Assembly: GCA_021307315.1 (NCBI GenBank)
Contig: JAJSPD010000020.1
Coordinates: forward strand, 62,001 to 126,000
Source: Bisporella sp. PMI_857
Taxonomy: Eukaryota; Ascomycota; Leotiomycetes; Helotiales; Helotiaceae
Reading direction: 5' to 3'
DNA length: 64,000 nucleotides
The first letter of the stretch is position 1, and each line of letters begins with the position of its first letter. Positions 58,095 through 64,000 of this stretch are shown here, one piece after another. Both the position numbers and the translations under genes were made by a program. The notes beneath the pieces were generated by a model, which was given only the letters and a program-made list of their open reading frames with translations, was not told the DNA's origin and made no database searches.

Positions 58095-58856
58095 CGTTTT
58101 TCCCAATGAAGCTATGCCGTCGTCTTCCTCTCGGAAAGTGAAGTAATAAATAAACATGCCTTGTACTCGAGGCTCAATCCTATCGAGGCTTTTGTCGCTT
58201 ACAGCCCGTCTTCCTCTTAAGGAAGTTTGTTGTACAGCATCATATCTTACAGCTTATAATTAGTGATGAAGGAGTGTGCTTGACATGCGGGTCAATAAGG
58301 CAACCAGTAAGTTGCAATGTTAATGGTCTTCCATCTCTGGCATCGTCATCAGGTAAAGTGAGCTGGAGTTCCAGGGGTCAAACTTTTATGCGAGAACAAG
58401 CCCTAAATATGATTGGTTCAGCACGTTAAGCTGGATGAAGCGAGCTCATCCCTCATGAACAACCCGCCAACCGCATCTTTTACAACTCGAGGCTGAGCAT
58501 CAACAACCAGCCATCATCCTCAATCCCGTGCACGATCCCCCAAATCCTGATTATGATGATGGGCAGTCTGTATCACCGCCATGTAGGATGAAGTGTACCG
58601 GCTGAAACCCAGACGTGATGGGGCATTGCCCGCATTTCGGGCGTGCACTCTGTACACAGTCATATACCAGGCTGAGATCTGGTGAGTATATTGCTCCTGA
58701 TTTCCTCCCCAGGTTTTCTATTCTCCGTTCATCAGTAGGTTCTACATCTCCATTTCTATCCAGTGAGTTTTCGCATTTGCATCCAATTGCTCCACCGTCC
58801 CACAAGCATCCATCCACGACAGACCGACGTATATCGAGATCTACCAACCGGTCACA
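58095..58856. other. Intergenic region
   Basis: About 760 bp between two plus-strand genes, holding the GH78 3' UTR and the promoter of the small membrane-protein gene. No gene is supportable. Confidence 0.5.
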
Positions 58857-59367
58857 ATGCAAACCAACTTCCTCAAGGTTTTTTTCCTAGCCATCTGGCT
58901 CGTCGCATTCGGCGTGCTGGCAGATAGCTCTCACATCGAGTCCGCAGAAGCGCTCGCACTACGTGAAGAACCCGCACTGGCAGAGTTCGCTGTAAGAGCC
59001 GTCATCGCACCAGTATATACCCTCCACTTTCACCTCAGCTTCCCAAACTAACACATCCTAGACTCCAACAACCCTCCAGACTTCTACCGCAGTTTCTACC
59101 TCCACTACATCCACTGCTACTGCTGCCGGAGTAAACAAGTCCAAAGATAAATCCTCAAATACAGCCAAGTCAGCCAAGAAGACAGATAAGACATCGAAGA
59201 AGAAGAAGGGAAAGTTTGGAAAGCTCACCAAGGCTGGCTTGATCGCCATCGTTGTTCTTGTCGTCGTGGTTATTCTCATTATTATTATTCTCGCTATCTG
59301 TCTAGTCAGACGGTCGAAGAAGAACAAGGCTGCCGCAGGCTCCGGATATGCTCTTCCTCCGAATTAA
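58857..59367 (+). CDS. Small single-pass type I membrane protein
   Basis: Exons are 58857-58991 and 59062-59367 (70-nt intron GTAAGA...ACATCCTAG), giving 146 aa. Residues 1-23 (NFLKVFFLAIWLVAFGVLAD) are a signal peptide. The outside part is short: about 20 residues containing Glu/Ala, then a Thr/Ser-rich stretch likely to be O-mannosylated (TPTTLQTSTAVSTSTTSTAT). A Lys-rich run (SKKKKGKFGKLTKAG) precedes a strong membrane helix (LIAIVVLVVVVILIIIIL), followed by a basic tail (CLVRRSKKNK) and a small Gly/Pro end. The basic tail suits a cytoplasmic C-terminus, but the Lys-rich juxtamembrane on the outer side is unusual, so topology is uncertain. It resembles small stress-sensor-like proteins only in general layout. 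Family not recognised. Confidence 0.75.
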
Positions 59368-59908
59368 TGGGAGCGGAGAATGGTAGCGGCGCATGCGCAT
59401 ATACTAAGAGGTGTATGATATGGGAATTTATGACGGAGTTTTTGGTTTGGCGCTTATGGCATAAAAGTACTGTTATATTCTTTTTGGGTTTAGAGATTCC
59501 CCGTTCGCAATATCAAAGGTTGATATTTGGCGTTTGGGGCACAAAAGTGATTTGCATTTATATACATACAAAAACGCATCTATATCTTTGCTTCATCCTC
59601 TGTTATTTCCGTCTGCTATTATCTTTATCAGTAGCCACTATTTTGTTATATATCGCATTACAAGTATTTTTGACAGTTTCAACTTATCAAGTAGGGATGG
59701 TACAATGACTCATTCATTGTGGTTAATTTTTAAGGTTGGCTGTAAGCCAAGTACTGTTTTATGTGCAAATTTTGCCGTTGCGCATGTGGAAGGGTCTTTT
59801 TGGGGGAGAACTAGGATATATCATTCATCGCCCACTTCCTACATTCTTCTATTTGTGATTCGCTGCATTCAGCTACCTGAGAGCAGGGCATAATTTCTCT
59901 TATCCTTC
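59368..59908. other. Convergent 3' intergenic region
   Basis: About 540 bp, AT-rich, between opposing stop codons. A plus-strand frame at 59367-59708 is AT-rich chance sequence. It should hold two 3' UTRs. Confidence 0.5.
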
Positions 59909-60534
59909 CTACGTGGTTCCATCAAAGCTAACAGCAGTGCTCTCCTGGCCGGCAGCCGCTGTATCAAGCTTAATATTATTATCCAACTTCGTCTGCTCCT
60001 TCGCCAAGTCGGCAGAGGTATCCTCGCCCTGTGCCGCCTCAATCTGCAACTTCAACACCGTGGCCGTGAGCTTCAAAACTTTATTCTTAATCTTGCCATT
60101 CTGGAGAGCAGTTGCCGCAGAAGCACCGCCCGCCGCTTCAATAGCGGGGTTAAAAGCGTCGGTCTCGGCATCTTCAGCGACGTCATGTGTATTGGCGATT
60201 ATTTTGAGGTCGTCGGCGGAGACATTGGCAAGGTCGTTTTTGTCGATTGCGCTGAAGAGAGCATCGGCCTCGGCTTTCGCATTCCCTGCGGTGCCGCCAC
60301 TGATCGAAATATCATTATATGATTGGGAAGTGAGAACGGAGCCGGTGTTCCCTGTTGAAGCAGAGTTGGTGGCGACCTGTGGTTGTTAGTTGGTGGGGAA
60401 AGCAGAAGATGGAACATGGGGGAACGTACAGCGGCAGCAGCGGCTGTAGTGGTAGCTTTACTGCTCTTTTTGGGCATCGGAGAGGCGATAGCAAGAGAGG
60501 CCAGGAGAGAGATGGTAATGAGTGAGAACTTCAT
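59909..60534 (-). CDS. Small secreted protein of unknown function
   Basis: Exons are 60430-60534 and 59909-60376 (53-nt intron GTACGT...CAACCACAG), giving 190 aa. A signal peptide is clear (MKFSLITISLLASLAIASP), followed by a Lys/Ser patch and a poly-Ala stretch, then SGNVTG-free Ala/Asp-rich helical sequence: NAKAEADALFSAIDKNDLAN, then VSADDLKIIANTHDVAEDAE, FNPAIEAAGGAS, and LKLTATVLKLQIEAAQGED. No cysteines are seen in the mature part, no anchor and no enzyme motif. It looks like the small, Ala-rich, Cys-free secreted proteins common in plant-associated ascomycetes. A role in host interaction or the wall is inference. On the opposite strand a 158-codon frame mirrors it and is not a gene. 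Confidence 0.8.
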
Positions 60535-61490
60535 GGTTGCTGCTGTTCCTTATTTGGAGAATGATGGAAGAATAAATAAATATATAGAAGAGTATAAGAC
60601 ACAGCACAGCTGTTAAAGAGTGACAGAAGAATGATAATCGGGGAGGAAGTATAAACGAGAGAGCGCAGCTAGAGAGAAGTCATTCCATAGGAATGGGTAC
60701 GTGTTTATATACCAGACGAAAGAAGAAGAAACCCCCAATACGAGATAATACCACACAACGAAACGGTTAGCGCTCCTGCAATGAGCCCTTTCCCCCTTCG
60801 TATCCCACTTTTTGAGAAGATATCCACCCACCCAGACGTTCATCCTCGAATATCGTCCAAAAGCGAGCAGCCTGGCGTCAAACCACGATGCAACAAGAAC
60901 AACCCGAGGGAGCCATCTCCACCGGGCCTTGCGAATCAGATCTTCGGTTCCACGAATCGGAAATTTTTTGTTTGGGTTGGGGGGGGAATTCGTGAGTTTC
61001 GAGGATGGAAAAAGGACATGTGGAGAGCGGGTGCGTTTCACGAGATATGAGATGAAACTTGGCATGGCCAAGCGATCTGATCTCGACGCCGAGGCGTGTA
61101 TGATCGACGTTGGCGATGCTTGTTAGTTTGGCGAGGGTTAGCGTTTCCCCCCGAGCCACAGAAACCGTGGGCTTGGTATTGTACACTGTTTTTATTTATG
61201 GTTGATATATTCTGTAACTTCAGGAGAAGTCGCCTGATTGAATTTTATTAAGGGGAATACAGCTAGAGTGTACCAGGTCAAAATCGAAAAATGATCACGT
61301 TATGCATATTCTGGAAAGGTCTGACAGCTTTCAGAGTACTTTTGTTTTATTATTCTCTATGTACTGGCTTAGTGGGTCATGATGCTTTTACAATCAATCA
61401 CTTGAACTCCGCCGCTCCAACGCATCGCCTGAAATGCTTATGCAGCTCGTCATATCTCATCATTCGTCATTATCCAAAGGTATTGATCTC
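60535..61490. other. Intergenic region
   Basis: About 950 bp upstream of the small secreted-protein gene and downstream of the Hsp104 stop codon. A short frame of 152 codons on the minus strand at 60613-61071 has no recognisable features. A TATAAATA-like element (minus strand, near 60575-60585) lies about 45 bp upstream of the secreted-protein start. Confidence 0.45.
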
Positions 61491-64000
61491 TTAGTCATAA
61501 AGAGCCAATTCCATATCATCTCCTCCAAGTGCATCCGCAACATCGTCTACCTCCATTTCATCGCTAGATTCTCCCTCTGATTCTCCCTGGTGGTTAGGAA
61601 TCACGGTAACTCTCCCATCATCCATTACGACCCGCGCAATCTCACCATCTTTGATGCCACCTCTTAGTAACAAGACCGCTAATCTGTTCAAGACTTCCCT
61701 CTCGATCAATCTTGCCAATGGTCTTGCACCATAAGCAGGTGAGTAACCTGCGGCGCCAAGATAGTCTCTGACCGCGGGTGAGGCATCGATGACAATATTC
61801 TTTCCGTTCTGTTCGAGACGCTTCTGAATCTCACCAAGTCGTACATCGACAATTTTGCGGATCTCGCCCTTGGTGAGACGATTGAAGATGACTGTTTTGC
61901 TGATACGATTCAAGAATTCGGGAAGGAAGTAATCTTGTAAGGCTTGTTCGACCAAGGTTCTAGTTGTTGGATCGATCTTGCCATTTGCTGCGTTTGGTCG
62001 TGAAAGATACTCTGCGCCCAAGTTCGAGGTCATGACGACGATACAGTTGCGCGCATCGACCACGCGTCCCTGACCATCTGTAATTCGGCCATCATCCATG
62101 AGTTGTAAGAGAACAGTGAGAACTTCTTTTGCGGCTTTCTCAACCTCGTCGAACAGCAAGATTGAGAATGGTCTTCGACGAAGAGCCTCCGTAAGCTGTC
62201 CACCAGCATCGTGACCAACATAGCCCGGCGGGGCACCAATCATTCTACTGAGGGAGTGACGCTCCTGGTATTCTGACATATCGAGTCGAATCATAGCTTT
62301 TGGATCGTCGAACAGAAACTCGGCGAGGGCTTTGGTAAGAAGCGTCTTACCCGTTCCAGATGGACCGCAGAATAGGAAACTTGGAGGTGAGTTGGGATTG
62401 CTGAGACCGGCTCGTTGCAGACGGATGGCGTTGGAAACTGCACCCACCGCTTCTCTCTGGCCTACAACGATCTTGGCAAGAACCTTCTCCATGTTCAGGA
62501 GTTTGTCTTTCTCAGTAGTCTTTAGTCGTGTAACTGGAATACCCGTAGCACGAGCCACGATTTCATTGATTTGATCTGGACCAACCACATCGGTAATGAG
62601 GGAGCCTCCTGAATCAGGGTTGGCATCTGAACTCAGAGCCGCATCAGCAGCTTTCTTTTCCTTTTCTAAATTCTTGATGAACGCCTCTTGGTCGGGGATG
62701 GCATAGTATTGTAGATCTGCAGCCTTGGAATCCTCGCCAGATCGTTTCGCATCTTCCAACTTAACACGCAAGGCATCGAGCTTAACCTTGGCTTCCTGGA
62801 TGGCCTTGCCTCTAGCTCGCTCGCGTTCATATTTGTCGCGCAATGGTCTAAGCTCTTCCTCCACGTTACTTGCATCTTGTTTGGCTTGTGCAAGACGCGC
62901 TTGAGAAGCTTCGTCCTTTTCTCTTGATAGAGCATGTATTTCGATTTTCAATTGTCGTAATTTGCGGTCCAATGAATCTAATACCTCAGGTTGTGATTCT
63001 CGAGCGACACGAACAGCTGCTGCGGCTTCATCGATAAGGTCTACAGCAGAATCAGGTAGGCGCCTTTGAGTTAGGTACCGTGCAGCTAAAGTTGCTGAGG
63101 CGACAATCGCACCATCTGAGATGTTGACTCCGTGGTGAACTTCAAATCTTTCCTTCAAACCTCTCAGGATTGAGATGGTTTCTGGAACAGTGGGCTCTTT
63201 TACCAGTACTTGTTGGAATCGACGTTCGAATGCTGCATCTTTTTCGATATATTTTCGGTACTCCGCAAGAGTTGTTGCGCCGATACAGTGCAACTGTCCT
63301 CTCGCTAACATGGGCTTGAGCATGTTCGCAGCATCCATCCCTCCCTCACCACTTGATCCAGCGCCCATAAGCAGATGCATCTCGTCCACAAAGAGGACAA
63401 TCATCTCTTTGGTTTCCTCAATTTCCTTTAAGATACCCTTCATTCTCTCTTCGAACTCTCCTCTATATTTGCTGCCTGCAACAATGGAGCTGACATCGAG
63501 AGATAATAACTTGCACGCTGCGAGATTATCTGGAACATCGGAGTTGACTATTCGTTGCGCAAGACCCTCAACGACCGTTGTCTTTCCTACGCCAGGCTCT
63601 CCGATTAAAACTGGGTTGTTCTTCGTACGTCTTGACAGGATGCGGACCACTCGTCGAATTTCTTCCTCTCGGCCAATGACCGGGTCCATCTTTCCTTCTC
63701 GAGCCATGGCCGTCATATCGATAGTGAACTTCTTGAGGTTCTCGTGTTCTTCCTCTGCATCTGCCGTCTTCGAGTCAACCCTCTTTGTCCCTCGAATTTG
63801 CTGGACGGCATCTTGCAAAACCTTGACGTTGGGAATATTGGCGTCTTTAAGATATGCTTGAGTAGAGGGGTCCTGTGCTAATGCCATAATGAGATGGTCC
63901 ACAGCAATATATGAATCCTTCTGCGTCTTTTGAAGCTCCTGCGCTTTCCTCAAGACTGTTGAAAACGTTGGCGCCATTGATATGTGATCTGGCGGGGGGT
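61491..64000 (-). CDS. hsp104: Hsp104/Hsp98 (ClpB-type) disaggregase, 5' end beyond the window
   Basis: About 835 residues are visible. The frame continues past the Met at 63977 to the right edge (PPPDHISMAPTF), so that Met is internal and roughly 90 residues are missing. Visible parts in order: second half of the N-terminal Clp domain (QELQKTQKDSYIAVDHLIMA); NBD1 with Walker A GEPGVGKT, Walker B LFVDEMH and pore loop KYRGEFEERMK; a middle coiled-coil domain (residues with RKLRQLKIEIHALSREKDE and further Lys/Glu-rich heptads); NBD2 with Walker A GPSGTGKT, LLFDEVEKA, and sensor region NRISKTVIF; an acidic end MELALYD. The hexamer threads aggregated proteins through its pore with Hsp70/Hsp40 help, in the cytosol and nucleus, and is strongly heat-induced. 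No introns occur in the visible part. Confidence 0.95.
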   Translation of the reverse strand, partial: PPPDHISMAPTFSTVLRKAQELQKTQKDSYIAVDHLIMALAQDPSTQAYLKDANIPNVKVLQDAVQQIRGTKRVDSKTADAEEEHENLKKFTIDMTAMAREGKMDPVIGREEEIRRVVRILSRRTKNNPVLIGEPGVGKTTVVEGLAQRIVNSDVPDNLAACKLLSLDVSSIVAGSKYRGEFEERMKGILKEIEETKEMIVLFVDEMHLLMGAGSSGEGGMDAANMLKPMLARGQLHCIGATTLAEYRKYIEKDAAFERRFQQVLVKEPTVPETISILRGLKERFEVHHGVNISDGAIVASATLAARYLTQRRLPDSAVDLIDEAAAAVRVARESQPEVLDSLDRKLRQLKIEIHALSREKDEASQARLAQAKQDASNVEEELRPLRDKYERERARGKAIQEAKVKLDALRVKLEDAKRSGEDSKAADLQYYAIPDQEAFIKNLEKEKKAADAALSSDANPDSGGSLITDVVGPDQINEIVARATGIPVTRLKTTEKDKLLNMEKVLAKIVVGQREAVGAVSNAIRLQRAGLSNPNSPPSFLFCGPSGTGKTLLTKALAEFLFDDPKAMIRLDMSEYQERHSLSRMIGAPPGYVGHDAGGQLTEALRRRPFSILLFDEVEKAAKEVLTVLLQLMDDGRITDGQGRVVDARNCIVVMTSNLGAEYLSRPNAANGKIDPTTRTLVEQALQDYFLPEFLNRISKTVIFNRLTKGEIRKIVDVRLGEIQKRLEQNGKNIVIDASPAVRDYLGAAGYSPAYGARPLARLIEREVLNRLAVLLLRGGIKDGEIARVVMDDGRVTVIPNHQGESEGESSDEMEVDDVADALGGDDMELALYD

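Noticed and set aside
59913..60389. Plus-strand open frame of 158 codons
   Set aside because: It is the mirror of the spliced secreted-protein gene on the minus strand, which has a signal peptide, intron and matched phase.
60613..61071. 152-codon minus-strand frame
   Set aside because: Aromatic and basic residues are scattered without domain pattern; no signal peptide or introns; probably chance.
21978..64000. ClpP and Hsp104/ClpB in one window as a functional Clp locus
   Set aside because: They lie about 39 kb apart with many unrelated genes between, ClpB-type Hsp104 does not partner ClpP, and the two act in different compartments.

Overview
This window is nuclear DNA from a filamentous ascomycete (Pezizomycotina). 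The evidence is many short spliceosomal introns (mostly 41-60 nt, GTRNGT donors, CTRAC-like branch sites, AG acceptors), intron-rich eukaryotic genes, a tRNA gene with an anticodon-loop intron, and typical filamentous-fungal families: fungalysin M36, a GH78 rhamnosidase-type enzyme, mitochondrial ClpP and Hsp104/Hsp98. A leotiomycete is a reasonable guess, but the sequence alone does not prove it. I see no intact transposon, virus, CRISPR array or biosynthetic cluster.

Layout. 0-4 kb: 5' part of a sterol O-acyltransferase (minus), divergent from the AP-1 gamma-adaptin gene. 4-13 kb: mostly non-coding, with a J-domain protein at 7.4-9.4 kb and weak coding-like remnants. 13-20 kb: a mitochondrial TRM61-type tRNA m1A58 methyltransferase divergent from a monoacylglycerol-lipase-like hydrolase, then a Lys/Glu-rich nuclear-type protein. 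20-23 kb: two divergent genes for predicted mitochondrial proteins (one unrecognised, one ClpP). 23-28 kb: two divergent genes with the same unusual C-x4-C / H-x4-H zinc-finger pattern. 30-35.5 kb: secreted metalloprotease (M36) and a GPI-anchored-type wall protein. 37.6 kb: tRNA-Glu(CUC). 38.5-39.6 kb: small unrecognised genes. 39.6-44.6 kb: a 5-kb gene-poor stretch. 44.6-50 kb: two large convergent low-complexity proteins. 51.7-52.9 kb: a decayed gene with a Sin3-type PAH-like segment. 53.3-55.2 kb: prolidase-type aminopeptidase. 55.9-60.5 kb: GH78 enzyme, a single-pass membrane protein and a small secreted protein. 61.5-64 kb: Hsp104/Hsp98, 5' end outside the window.

Most genes are unrelated housekeeping or secretory genes and do not form an evident pathway. 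The groupings that may mean something are the divergent mitochondrial pair, the divergent zinc-finger pair and the loosely grouped secretome genes. Exon structures were worked out by hand from splice signals, phase agreement and family resemblance. I found no convincing undescribed multi-gene system; the most unusual items are the zinc-finger pair and the decayed PAH gene.
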